Assembly (NCBI GenBank): GCA_017542245.1
Contig: JAFXXN010000173.1
Location: 1-64,000, forward strand
DNA length: 64,000 nt
From: Lachnospiraceae bacterium
GTDB taxonomy: Bacteria > Bacillota > Clostridia > Lachnospirales > Lachnospiraceae
Direction of reading: 5' to 3'
A model generated the notes under the pieces. It had not been told where the DNA came from and searched no databases. It saw nothing but the letters and a program-made list of their open reading frames with translations. Position numbers and translations under genes: made by a program. Every line of letters begins with the position of its first letter. Positions within the stretch are counted from its first letter, which is position 1. Shown here in pieces: positions 1 through 8,220 of the stretch.

Positions 1-57
1 AATCTGAACGTGATGACACCGTCCGAGTATCATAAACAGTACTATTTGGTGGCATAA
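1..57 (+). pseudogene. C-terminal end of a possible IS3-type transposase (cut by window edge)
   Basis: The first bases read in frame 1 as an 18-residue tail, NLNVMTPSEYHKQYYLVA, closed by two TAA codons. The LNVMTP-EY pattern resembles the C-terminus of IS3/IS150-family integrase-type transposases, which often end in a (M/L)(T/S)PxEYR-like stretch. Only the tail is visible, so intactness cannot be judged. It could equally be the end of an unrelated protein. Confidence 0.4.
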
Positions 58-60
58 TAA

Positions 61-107
61 TACCGCCGGCTGCATATACAACTGGCGGTACGAAAATTTT
101 TTTAATT
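61..107 (+). terminator. Rho-independent terminator after the left-edge gene
   Basis: TACCGCC pairs with GGCGGTA across a 16-nt loop, extended by G-T and G-C pairs, and is followed by a T-rich run. It sits four bases after the double stop of the left-edge reading frame. Confidence 0.7.
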
Positions 108-116
108 TTTCACTGT

Positions 117-151
117 CCTCTTGACGGGTAGCATACCACTACGCTAAGAGG
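117..151. repeat. Imperfect hairpin between the left-edge gene and the permease
   Basis: CCTCTT pairs with AAGAGG, with an inner GTAG/CTAC stem and small internal loops. There is no T-tract on either side, so it is not a standard terminator. It could mark an insertion sequence end, given the transposase-like tail next door, but this is a guess. Confidence 0.3.
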
Positions 152-172
152 TGGGGAATATCTTCTGTTTTG

Positions 173-2170
173 TTATATCCATGTATATCCCAACAACTTT
201 ATCGGGCTTAAAAAATTCACTCCCGGTACCAGTTCAGCCACGAATACCCATATCACCATAATTATCGTCACTCTGCATATCACAGAAAACTTGTCATCTC
301 CCATATGGCTGATAAAAGCTGTAATTATCCCGATTATAACTCCAAACAGCCCTCGAACGATCAGAAGCAAAACAAAAAAGGTCTTGATTGAAACATACAA
401 GCCAAAGTCATTTAAGTATCTGAGTCCTTGTACCGGTGCATCCATATCAGGAAATTGCATGCTCTTATTTATCAGTATCATCTGAACTAACGAGAGGATT
501 ACAGGACATAAGAATGCTGTGGCTCCTACTATAAGCGGCTTAATCAGGCGTTTAACTCTCCTGCCCCTATAAGTTGAGTTTATCATCTGCTCCATATTTG
601 TATGCTTTTCAAACGCAAATATACCTGCCAATGCACCAATTATTGCAACTATTGCAAGGAATGACCCGCGTTCCCTGGTCTGAGTATCCCTGTTCAGCAA
701 AACATCGTATGCATAAGGTTCTACCAGCGAAACACTGTTTCCGGTCCACAGACGATATTCATTGGCAGACCTCAGATCCATCAGCACCGGTTCAAATGCC
801 TTCTGGTTTGCCCTGTTCTGGCTGAGGGCTTCCGAATACTTCACATAGCTGTCAGACCCAAATTTTCCTTCCGCTTCCAGATTCTCCAGCCTCTTTACAT
901 AATTCGCCTCGGATTGTTTCAGCTGGGCCATCCACCTCTCAGCATGCTCCATCTTGCTGTCATCAATTTCCCCACTGTATTTTTTATAATTCAGCCTCTC
1001 ATCCGGATCCGCACCATAAAAATATCCATACTTTAATGACTGTTGGATATGAAGCCCCAGACAAAGAATTATAAAAATAAACGCTCCCTGCCTGACAAAT
1101 ACCTTGTAGGATTCCCAACCTAAAAGCGTGCGCTGCAAAGCGAATCTTTCTTTTATTCTCCTGATCAATCCGCCCAGCCTTTCGCCACCCTTGTTCCTTA
1201 CGGCATATTTCCTGCCAAATATCAGGAAACCGGCCAATAACAACAGCACGCTAAGGATTATGGTTATAATGCACAGTACGCTCAATGCCCTTACCGCATG
1301 GTCAAACAGGTTAAGATACACGCTCCCGCAAAAAAAATCATCCGTTTTTATCAAAGAATAAAGATTTATATATTTAAATGTATTAAGACTCGAAACAGGT
1401 GGTATAAGTATCCCTGTCAGAATTTCAGCTATGACCAGCCCCCCCATTGTGCAGTAAAAAATGAAATCATTCACCAGACCCCTTAGGACATACATGATCA
1501 GTTCCATCAGAAAAACACCCATGGTTTTCACTACAACAAGAATCAGAACAAAGCCGATAATAGAAAACCCATATGGACATTTCTGGTATTCCGGGATGGA
1601 CTGTATTGGTCTGAACAAATCTCCCGTTCCAAATGTGAGTGCAGCACCTGTAAGATTTGCTCCCATAAGCAAAAGTACGCTCACAAAAGCCGTAAAAAAT
1701 AATATCCCGATCCTGTAAATGCACAATATCGACCGGCCTTTGCAGGTGGCTCTTACCATATGGACAAGCCCCTTTTTTCTCTCATCAAAAAAAGAACTGA
1801 CCACATAAAGCATAAAAAATAAAGCCAGAAGTTCAGGGATATGAGACTGAAAAAACAGAACCATCCCCCTATTTTCACCTGCTTCCGGCTCGGTCCCTAT
1901 AAGGCTTTCATACATTGTCATTGATTTAGCCGTCACTTCTGAAGCATACCCTTCTTCATAAAGCTTTAGCTGCGAACGCAGTTTCCCCTGCTTCACGGTT
2001 TTATCCAGGAAATATGGATATCCATTTATATACTGTTCCAGTTCATCCCCTGTCAGCGTTATTTCCTTGTTCGGGTTTGCCCCAAATATGAATATGCAGA
2101 TGCTCGCAACCAGCAGCAGGGAAAACAGCATCGTGGTTTTCTTATTATATACACGCAGGAATTCTACCAT
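173..2170 (-). CDS. ABC-2 type transporter permease, large
   Basis: A 665-residue polytopic membrane protein. It has an N-terminal anchor (about residues 12-32), then an extracytoplasmic segment, a block of membrane helices around 110-330, a second anchor near 360, a hydrophilic segment of roughly 120 residues (about 380-500), and a final block of helices to the C-terminus. Two membrane halves with large outside segments are typical of ABC-2 permeases that export lipids, peptides or antibiotics. The ATPase gene just upstream is the evident partner, with two lipoprotein genes before that. The substrate is unknown. The upstream GAGGCGG is a modest ribosome binding site. Confidence 0.8.
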   Translation of the reverse strand: MVEFLRVYNKKTTMLFSLLLVASICIFIFGANPNKEITLTGDELEQYINGYPYFLDKTVKQGKLRSQLKLYEEGYASEVTAKSMTMYESLIGTEPEAGENRGMVLFFQSHIPELLALFFMLYVVSSFFDERKKGLVHMVRATCKGRSILCIYRIGILFFTAFVSVLLLMGANLTGAALTFGTGDLFRPIQSIPEYQKCPYGFSIIGFVLILVVVKTMGVFLMELIMYVLRGLVNDFIFYCTMGGLVIAEILTGILIPPVSSLNTFKYINLYSLIKTDDFFCGSVYLNLFDHAVRALSVLCIITIILSVLLLLAGFLIFGRKYAVRNKGGERLGGLIRRIKERFALQRTLLGWESYKVFVRQGAFIFIILCLGLHIQQSLKYGYFYGADPDERLNYKKYSGEIDDSKMEHAERWMAQLKQSEANYVKRLENLEAEGKFGSDSYVKYSEALSQNRANQKAFEPVLMDLRSANEYRLWTGNSVSLVEPYAYDVLLNRDTQTRERGSFLAIVAIIGALAGIFAFEKHTNMEQMINSTYRGRRVKRLIKPLIVGATAFLCPVILSLVQMILINKSMQFPDMDAPVQGLRYLNDFGLYVSIKTFFVLLLIVRGLFGVIIGIITAFISHMGDDKFSVICRVTIIMVIWVFVAELVPGVNFLSPIKLLGYTWI

Positions 2171-2269
2171 ATAACTACCGCCTCATTTCATTATAAGTAT
2201 ATTTTTGATAGGGTATTAATAAATCTCAACCAAGAAGAGAATTAAGTACCTCAAATACCATTAAATCGA

Positions 2270-2306
2270 ACTCGTTTTGTCATCCCGAGCGCAAGCGAAG
2301 GATGAC
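2270..2306. repeat. Dispersed GTTTTGTCAT...GAGCGC...GAAG repeat, copy 1
   Basis: The sequence GTTTTGTCATcccGAGCGCaagcGAAGgATGAC lies between the ABC ATPase and permease genes. An inverted relative occurs near 6241-6273. It contains a small dyad (GTCATCC / GGATGAC) and behaves like a REP-type intergenic element. It leaves about 150 bases between two genes that should be cotranscribed. Confidence 0.6.
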
Positions 2307-2321
2307 ACTTGTTTAACACCA

Positions 2322-3053
2322 TCAGGATCTTTTCTCCGAATAATACAGGTACACATCTTCCAGCAAATTTCTTTTTCCTGTCACTTTATCCACCTCTTGC
2401 TTAAGTTCTTTTGGGGATGCATAACGAATAATCTCGCCTTTCTTAAGTAATACGACCTTATCCGCTATTGACTCTATATCGCTCACTATATGTGTAGTGA
2501 TTATAACTACCCTGTCCTTAGCCAACTCTGCAATATGGTTCCTTAAGCGTATCCTCTCCTCAGGATCAAGCCCAGCCGTCGGTTCGTCAAGTATCAGGAT
2601 TTTAGGATTGTCCAGCATGGCTGCTGCCAGAAGTACCCTCTGTCTCATACCCCCTGAAAAACCGCCAAGCTTAGTTGACGCATACTCCTTTAATCCAACC
2701 AGTGACAATAGCTCCGTAGTCTCTTTTTTCACCACAGAATGCTTCATGCCCTTCAGGGATCCTATGTATCTCAAAAATTGTCCCGCTGTAAAATCCTCAT
2801 ACATCCCCTGGAGCTGTGGAGTATAACCCAGAAGCTTTCTATATCCGGATCCCAGTTCCAGAATATCCCTTTCATTATACAAAATGCTTCCCGATGTCCT
2901 TTTTATGTTGTCCGTTATAAGATTTAACAATGTAGATTTTCCTGCTCCGTTCGCGCCCAGTATCCCTGTCACACCCTCATCTATCGTCAGGCTCACATTA
3001 TTAAGAGCGGTGAAGTCACCATATTTTTTTACCAGATTCTCTATTTTTAGCAT
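2322..3053 (-). CDS. ABC transporter ATP-binding protein
   Basis: A cytoplasmic ATPase that would drive the large permease downstream. It carries a Walker A motif (GANGAGKST), Q-loop glutamine in TPQLQGM, signature FSGGMRQR, Walker B ILILDEPTAGLDP and the H-loop in TTHIVSD. The length of 243 residues is normal for a single-domain exporter ATPase. A longer reading from a TTG at 3071 exists, but it would start inside a hairpin repeat. The ATG at 3053 has GGAG five bases before it, so that start was chosen. Confidence 0.9.
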   Translation of the reverse strand: MLKIENLVKKYGDFTALNNVSLTIDEGVTGILGANGAGKSTLLNLITDNIKRTSGSILYNERDILELGSGYRKLLGYTPQLQGMYEDFTAGQFLRYIGSLKGMKHSVVKKETTELLSLVGLKEYASTKLGGFSGGMRQRVLLAAAMLDNPKILILDEPTAGLDPEERIRLRNHIAELAKDRVVIITTHIVSDIESIADKVVLLKKGEIIRYASPKELKQEVDKVTGKRNLLEDVYLYYSEKRS

Positions 3054-3068
3054 ATCTTCTCCATTTTT

Positions 3069-3102
3069 CAATCACAGGGACGGTTCTTTCTCCCTCTGAT
3101 TG
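3069..3102. repeat. Hairpin element CAATCAcAGGGA...TCCCTcTGATTG
   Basis: An 11-bp stem with one C-C mismatch and a 10-nt loop fills the gap between the lipoprotein and ATPase genes. Its core (CAGGGACGGTTC...CTCTG) resembles the hairpin at 63822-63849 read on the other strand (CAGGGGAAGGTTC-CTCTG). There is no T-tract on the minus side, so readthrough into the ATPase is expected. Confidence 0.6.
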
Positions 3103-3105
3103 ATT

Positions 3106-4605
3106 TTACTCCTCATGCAACGTCCTGAATGTTTCACTCCATTCACCCTTGCCGCTTAATATATCTGCAATAGCACAGCTCTGATAAAATCTTCCGTTAA
3201 GTATATATGTACCCATCTCGGCATGGGTGATTTTTTCCTGTTCTTCCGGAGTATCCGGGAATGGTTTGGTATAAACCCTGTAAATTCTATCGTTACAGAT
3301 TTTAAACTCATCCTTTTGCAAAGTCAGATTGCCTGTATCCTGTTCATATGCCTGTTCACCAAGCTTTTCTCCAAAGTTATCCGGTTTTGCTGAATAAACA
3401 GTAACCTTATCCTTCTCTATCGTCACAAAATAATCACCATATACCAGCATATCCTTTTCTACAATTTTGTTTACGCCTGTCTCGCCTACCACCTTTTCAT
3501 ATATCTTTTCAGCATTGCCATCATCCTTTATCCTATAGGCAATGATCTTTTTATCATAGCGGCTGTTTCCTTTTCGTCCTTCAGCAGATTTATCCTCCGC
3601 CAATTCCGTATAAAACACATTGTTCTTTATTCCAACCATAACTCCATTGTATGCGTTCCAAGGACTTTTCTCAAATACGCCTTTATCAGTATCGTACCTA
3701 TACCAGCTTATCTTTGCATACCTATCAGCCATGCCGAAGTACACATAATCTCCCGAGCCTATCATCCAATATGGGAAATCATCCCCGTCATCGGTCATCT
3801 CATAAATTTTCTCCTTCTTCCCTGTCTTTATATCAATCCTTATTATCCCACCGCCTCGGAAACTGTCCTTACCTTTTCCAATTCTCAAGTAATACGGGCA
3901 ATAAGCATAACCTTTATGAACAACAAGATATTCCCGAGAGTCTCCGATATGTATATCCGGTTGGATGATGTATTCAGATCCGGTTTTGTTCTCAGCTTCA
4001 AACACTGTAGCCACACGGTCTATGGATGACCCATCCAGAGTAGTCCTATACAGCGCAAATGTACTTATTTCGTTATCGTTCTCCTCGCCATAAGTATATA
4101 GATATCCGTCATATATCTCCTGCCCAAAAACCCACAGCTTATTATAAGTTGCCACACAATCATCAGTCTGCTGGTGCCTGCATTCCGGTTTGTCACATAA
4201 ATGCACTGCTATTTGGGACTCCTTGTCAAAAAAGAACATATTCATGAGATTAGTCCTAACTGCAACATTTTGTCCCTTTTCATTGTACACGGTATTGACC
4301 AAACCAATATTGTAATAATATCCAAGTTCTGTCTCCATCACCTTGAATTGCCCATGATTGGCCTGATTATCTTCCGGCAGGTCATATTTTTCGCTTATGT
4401 GCTTGTCTATGTTCTTGCCACCATTTTTATCACCGGAAGCATTATTATCCCCATTATTTCCCAAATTGTTATCCACACCTTGTTCAGTGTCGTTTTTACC
4501 GTCACCATCGTTACTACCGGAACAGGCGGTAATGCCCATAACGATTATCATTGTCAAAATGAGCATAACCTGCCACCTTTTCTTTATTTTTCCAAGCAAT
4601 TCCAT
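3106..4605 (-). CDS. Lipoprotein with CX4CXHX5C motif, paralogue of the next gene upstream
   Basis: A 499-residue exported lipoprotein. The signal peptide ends in a lipobox (GITAC, lipid cysteine at about residue 28) and is followed by an acidic, Asn/Gly-rich linker to about residue 85. The rest is rich in short beta-strand-like repeats (YLYTYGEE, LYRTTLDG, DYVYFG), suggesting a beta-propeller-like domain. Cysteines 137, 142 and 150 with His144 form CX4CXHX5C, a possible metal site. It is clearly a paralogue of the 4630-6171 product: METELGYY, DKES, LDGSSID and HKG(Y/F)AY match. The start at 4605 has GGAAAGG seven bases upstream. The gene lies before the ABC exporter, so a cell-surface role tied to export is inferred. 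Confidence 0.75.
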   Translation of the reverse strand: MELLGKIKKRWQVMLILTMIIVMGITACSGSNDGDGKNDTEQGVDNNLGNNGDNNASGDKNGGKNIDKHISEKYDLPEDNQANHGQFKVMETELGYYYNIGLVNTVYNEKGQNVAVRTNLMNMFFFDKESQIAVHLCDKPECRHQQTDDCVATYNKLWVFGQEIYDGYLYTYGEENDNEISTFALYRTTLDGSSIDRVATVFEAENKTGSEYIIQPDIHIGDSREYLVVHKGYAYCPYYLRIGKGKDSFRGGGIIRIDIKTGKKEKIYEMTDDGDDFPYWMIGSGDYVYFGMADRYAKISWYRYDTDKGVFEKSPWNAYNGVMVGIKNNVFYTELAEDKSAEGRKGNSRYDKKIIAYRIKDDGNAEKIYEKVVGETGVNKIVEKDMLVYGDYFVTIEKDKVTVYSAKPDNFGEKLGEQAYEQDTGNLTLQKDEFKICNDRIYRVYTKPFPDTPEEQEKITHAEMGTYILNGRFYQSCAIADILSGKGEWSETFRTLHEE

Positions 4606-4629
4606 TCCATTTTCCTTTCCAATCACTGG

Positions 4630-6171
4630 TCAATCACTGCCTTCTTCAATCAAGTATACCAGTTCCCATCTTCCTTCTCCATTAAGAATGCTGTCTACAG
4701 GGCAGGAGTAGTAATAAACATATGAATCTATGCTTGCATCCCACTTCTGGGTATAATATAGTTTTCCGCCCGTCATCCTATACCCTTCATAGTAGTTATA
4801 TATAGCATTATTTTTTCTCTCGTCCCTTTCTGTAACAAACTCATCATCAAAGTTGAATACTCCGATATTTTTACCCCATTCATCTTCCTTTAAGCTATAC
4901 ATCAGGATTCTATTATTACAGATTAGAAACAGCTGTTCATCATTCACCATTATGTTTTTCGAAAACCAGCTATTTAATTCAATTTCACTTTTTTTAACAT
5001 CCGTGACTATGCATTTATCCTCAATCGCATCCAAGCTATATTTCCCATACACAAAAATCTTATACCCAACATCGTCATCGCTTAGTTCGTTTATAGTCAG
5101 ATCCCCATTTTCTAAACTTTTCTGTTTTCCCTCGTCCTTGATCAAATATCCCAGATCAAAGCCATACTTTTCATTTTCTGCCAACGGATTGTAATGATAC
5201 TGATTTTTTTTAAGGGTAATATCATATTTTTCAGCATAAGCCTTATCCCATTCGGTATAATCAACTGATTTTGTTGTAGTATTATATGACATCCAACCCT
5301 CAGGCCTATTATTCCCCCGCAAATACAAATATATTTCATCTCCTATGGCATATAGCCGGCAAGGGAATGAATCATTTGCAAGCTGAAGGTTATATACATC
5401 TTCTACATTTCCCGTATCTATGTTCATTCTCTTTAACCCGCCGCTCTTAAAGCCCATCATACCTTCCCCATCACGGAAATAATATGGCAGGTACGCAAAT
5501 CCCTTATGGATAATAAAATAATAGTCATCATCCAGAACATAGTTTGGTTTATCATAAAGCTTATTATCATTTATCTGCCTGTCTTCATATACCGTTCCAA
5601 CAATATCTATGCTTGATCCGTCCAATGGAACCCTGTACAGGTTAAACTTATATTCCTTATCAATCTGCTCTACCCCATACACATAAATATAATTCTCGTA
5701 CAATACCGTATTTATCACACGCAGGTTCTTATATGTCGCTACACAGCCTTCATCTCCCAGATGTTCACACTCCGGCCTGTTGCAGAGATAAATAATGATT
5801 CCGGACTCTTTATCAAGATACTTTAGATTCATCCAGTTTCTCCTCGTACCACTACCATGCCTGTATGAATTTACCGTATAGCTTGGCCAATACCCCAGAT
5901 TGAAATAATATCCCAACTCCGTCTCCATTATGTTAGTATAACCATTGTTGTTATAATTGTCAGGCTCATGATTTTTATTGGAGCCGGAGCCCGAATTATC
6001 CGCAGATTTGCCACCGTTTCCATTCTGGGTGTTTTCTGTTTTATCCTGCCGGCTTTCCGTTTCTGAGCTGTCGGAATTTTCAGTACCGTCATCTGAATCA
6101 TCATTACTTCCGCATGCAATTATAGAAAAAACTATAATTATTAAAAGTGCCGTAAAAATACATCTCTTCAT
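4630..6171 (-). CDS. Lipoprotein with CX4CXHX5C motif, first of a tandem pair
   Basis: A 513-residue exported lipoprotein with lipobox SIIAC (lipid cysteine at residue 20), then a long Ser/Asp/Asn/Gly-rich linker to about residue 78 and a beta-rich C-terminal domain. Cys130, Cys135, His137 and Cys143 form the same CX4CXHX5C motif as in the neighbouring paralogue. The start at 6171 has GGAGGTG six bases upstream, so the 12-residue longer reading was rejected. The stop lies 24 bases before the start of the next lipoprotein. No enzyme motif is visible. The function is unknown. Confidence 0.75.
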   Translation of the reverse strand: MKRCIFTALLIIIVFSIIACGSNDDSDDGTENSDSSETESRQDKTENTQNGNGGKSADNSGSGSNKNHEPDNYNNNGYTNIMETELGYYFNLGYWPSYTVNSYRHGSGTRRNWMNLKYLDKESGIIIYLCNRPECEHLGDEGCVATYKNLRVINTVLYENYIYVYGVEQIDKEYKFNLYRVPLDGSSIDIVGTVYEDRQINDNKLYDKPNYVLDDDYYFIIHKGFAYLPYYFRDGEGMMGFKSGGLKRMNIDTGNVEDVYNLQLANDSFPCRLYAIGDEIYLYLRGNNRPEGWMSYNTTTKSVDYTEWDKAYAEKYDITLKKNQYHYNPLAENEKYGFDLGYLIKDEGKQKSLENGDLTINELSDDDVGYKIFVYGKYSLDAIEDKCIVTDVKKSEIELNSWFSKNIMVNDEQLFLICNNRILMYSLKEDEWGKNIGVFNFDDEFVTERDERKNNAIYNYYEGYRMTGGKLYYTQKWDASIDSYVYYYSCPVDSILNGEGRWELVYLIEEGSD

Positions 6172-6198
6172 TTCACACCTCCGTATTTGTTTGAAACA

Positions 6199-6233
6199 TC
6201 GGCCCATTTGAATTCTGCTTCACGGTGGGCCGA
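6199..6233. promoter_or_regulatory. Inverted repeat TCGGCCCA...TGGGCCGA upstream of the lipoprotein operon
   Basis: An 8-bp perfect inverted repeat separated by 19 bases lies about 30 bases upstream of the lipoprotein start. It is GC-rich compared with the surroundings. It could be an operator or a 5' leader hairpin of the lipoprotein-ABC transcript. Confidence 0.4.
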
Positions 6234-6240
6234 CACCATA

Positions 6241-6273
6241 TGGATTCTTCGCTGCGCTCATAATGACAAAACC
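6241..6273. repeat. Dispersed GTTTTGTCAT...GAGCGC...GAAG repeat, copy 2
   Basis: Read on the minus strand this is GGTTTTGTCATtatGAGCGCagcGAAGaATCCA, a relative of the element at 2270-2306 in the opposite orientation. It lies between the kinase terminator and the lipoprotein operon. Confidence 0.55.
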
Positions 6274-6340
6274 CAAGTTTAACATACTACTGACAATGTA
6301 AATATGTTACAACAGCAAGTATACCATAATCCCCGAAAAA

Positions 6341-6382
6341 CAAAAGACTTCTGTCACAAATGGTCTCATTTGCAACAGAAGT
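6341..6382 (-). terminator. Terminator after the sensor kinase gene
   Basis: ACTTCTGT...CAAATG pairs with CATTTG...ACAGAAGT around a GTCT-like loop. On the minus strand it is followed by CTTTTGTTTTT. It separates the kinase from the lipoprotein operon. Confidence 0.75.
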
Positions 6383-6390
6383 GGAAAATT

Positions 6391-8220
6391 CTATGCGTTC
6401 ATTATCACAGAAACCTTGAATACTCCGTCCGTATCTTCTATATTAACAGTTCCCCCATGCTTTTCAGAAATTCTTCTTATCTGCTTCAGTCCCAGCCCAT
6501 GATTTTCCTTATCCTTTTTGGTAGTAATGAAGCTGCCGTTTTCCTTCTCAACCTTATCATAGAGATTTTCGCAGAAAATACACAGCATGTCCATCTGGCG
6601 CGCCGTCCTTATACTTATCCATCTGCCGTTTGCCTTTAGCCCTTCCACCGCTTCGATTGCATTATCTATGATATTTGCAAACAGCGAACACATTTCATAC
6701 TCTGAAACACTTATGCCGCTATAGTCATCCTCAATGCTCATTCTAAAGTCTATCCCTTTTGATACGGCCAGCGAATGCTTGTTCCACAATAACAAATCCA
6801 AAGCCTTCATTCCGGTTTTTTTGACATCCCCAACATTTGATGCAGCATCGGTCAGTTCCGTCAGGTATTTCTTTGCCTCCTCGTTCCTACCCGCATTCAT
6901 CAGGAAAAGAACAGCAGAGAGATGATTGTTCATGTCATGCTTTAATGTTCTCATTTCATTATATTTATCATTTATCTCCGTCAAATATTCCTGTTCTGCC
7001 TGCTTTCTCTCAGTAGTCACGAAGCTTCGGAATCTAAATTCCATGATTATGAGCATTATTGCCATTACAAGTACGGAAGCTATAATAAATCCATATATTT
7101 CCTTATGTGAAAACATTAGCATTTTTTCCAGGCTTACGATTCCCGTAATGTCAAACAGGCTTCCTTTCAAAACAGAAAACTCCAGAATAAATCCCAGCCC
7201 CAATACAACTATGCTTAATAAATTCCTTTTCTTTAAAATTATAAGCACCAATCCACTATAAATGACATAATATGCCAAAACCTTAAGTACTGTTCGCAGT
7301 AACAAAAACAGGCCCATGCTTATATTCACAGTACAGGTTTTATATCCTGTCACCGTCTGAATCGGATAGCCGAGCTCCCCGATATCGAAGGTCTGACTTA
7401 CCGCAACTCCCTCCAGTAAGAACAAGCATATCAGTCCTGCTATAAACAGACCACTATATAAACCTCTTCCGTTCCCTTCATTCATAACGGATTTTTTGCG
7501 TTTAACCAGATCTCCTGAAACGGCTATAGAGCATATCAGCACCATAAGTACAGCCATCATATTTCCAAAGGGATTATCCATCAACTTCTCAAATCCGGTA
7601 GTAATATATGCTCTCATCTTAATATCAGAAAGCTCCGAATATTCAGTTCCCTTACTTTTAATATCATCCTTTGTTTCGTCATCAAAAATCCTGATCTCAG
7701 AAAGTTTTTGAGAATGATCTATGACGTACTGTACATAACTCTCATATTCTATTGCATACGAAAGAGCTCCATACACGGCCAGATATGTCTGATATTTATC
7801 ATCTATCTGAGATGTCGTTAGACTATTATACCATCCATAAACATTGTAGATTTCTTCCCTTTCATATCTGACCTTATCCAGATATACATAGTCCTTATCT
7901 GATTTTTCTATTTCTGTCAGGGCGTTTTTCTCGAGTATCAGATCTTTATATTGTCGTATTCTGAATATTTCCTTACCATAGTATTCAGTCTTTTCAGCGT
8001 ATTCACCATAATCTATTCCCTGTAATATGAAATTAGCTTCATTTACCTGTTCTGACGATAACTTCAGGACATAACCCTCCCACTTTAAGTGCGTCTGCAG
8101 GTCATCTTTACCCACGGTATAATCGTACATCTGGTTCCTGTTATAGAAAGAAGTCACCAGATATGCAAATACTATGCAGAATAGAATCCCCAGAACAAAA
8201 TACAAAAGGTGCTTTCTCAT
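6391..8220 (-). CDS. Sensor histidine kinase, GHKL/AgrC type
   Basis: A 609-residue membrane kinase. An N-terminal anchor is followed by an outside domain of about 170 residues, then a cluster of seven or so membrane helices. The dimerisation/phospho-acceptor segment LKHDMNNHL has His near residue 428, typical of kinases that pair with LytTR regulators. The ATP domain follows with N-box NIIDNAIEA and G-box NHGLGLKQIRRI. The ATG at 8220 overlaps the regulator stop as ATGA, so the pair is translationally coupled. The signal is not evident. Confidence 0.88.
   Translation of the reverse strand: MRKHLLYFVLGILFCIVFAYLVTSFYNRNQMYDYTVGKDDLQTHLKWEGYVLKLSSEQVNEANFILQGIDYGEYAEKTEYYGKEIFRIRQYKDLILEKNALTEIEKSDKDYVYLDKVRYEREEIYNVYGWYNSLTTSQIDDKYQTYLAVYGALSYAIEYESYVQYVIDHSQKLSEIRIFDDETKDDIKSKGTEYSELSDIKMRAYITTGFEKLMDNPFGNMMAVLMVLICSIAVSGDLVKRKKSVMNEGNGRGLYSGLFIAGLICLFLLEGVAVSQTFDIGELGYPIQTVTGYKTCTVNISMGLFLLLRTVLKVLAYYVIYSGLVLIILKKRNLLSIVVLGLGFILEFSVLKGSLFDITGIVSLEKMLMFSHKEIYGFIIASVLVMAIMLIIMEFRFRSFVTTERKQAEQEYLTEINDKYNEMRTLKHDMNNHLSAVLFLMNAGRNEEAKKYLTELTDAASNVGDVKKTGMKALDLLLWNKHSLAVSKGIDFRMSIEDDYSGISVSEYEMCSLFANIIDNAIEAVEGLKANGRWISIRTARQMDMLCIFCENLYDKVEKENGSFITTKKDKENHGLGLKQIRRISEKHGGTVNIEDTDGVFKVSVIMNA

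Noticed and set aside
1467-1724. An 85-codon minus-strand frame with several cysteines
   Set aside because: It is an alternative frame inside the permease gene, without start signal.
4201-4725. A 174-codon plus-strand open frame
   Set aside because: It is antisense to the two lipoprotein genes, has no ribosome binding site, and its hydrophobic look comes from the reverse of Asp/Asn-rich linker codons.
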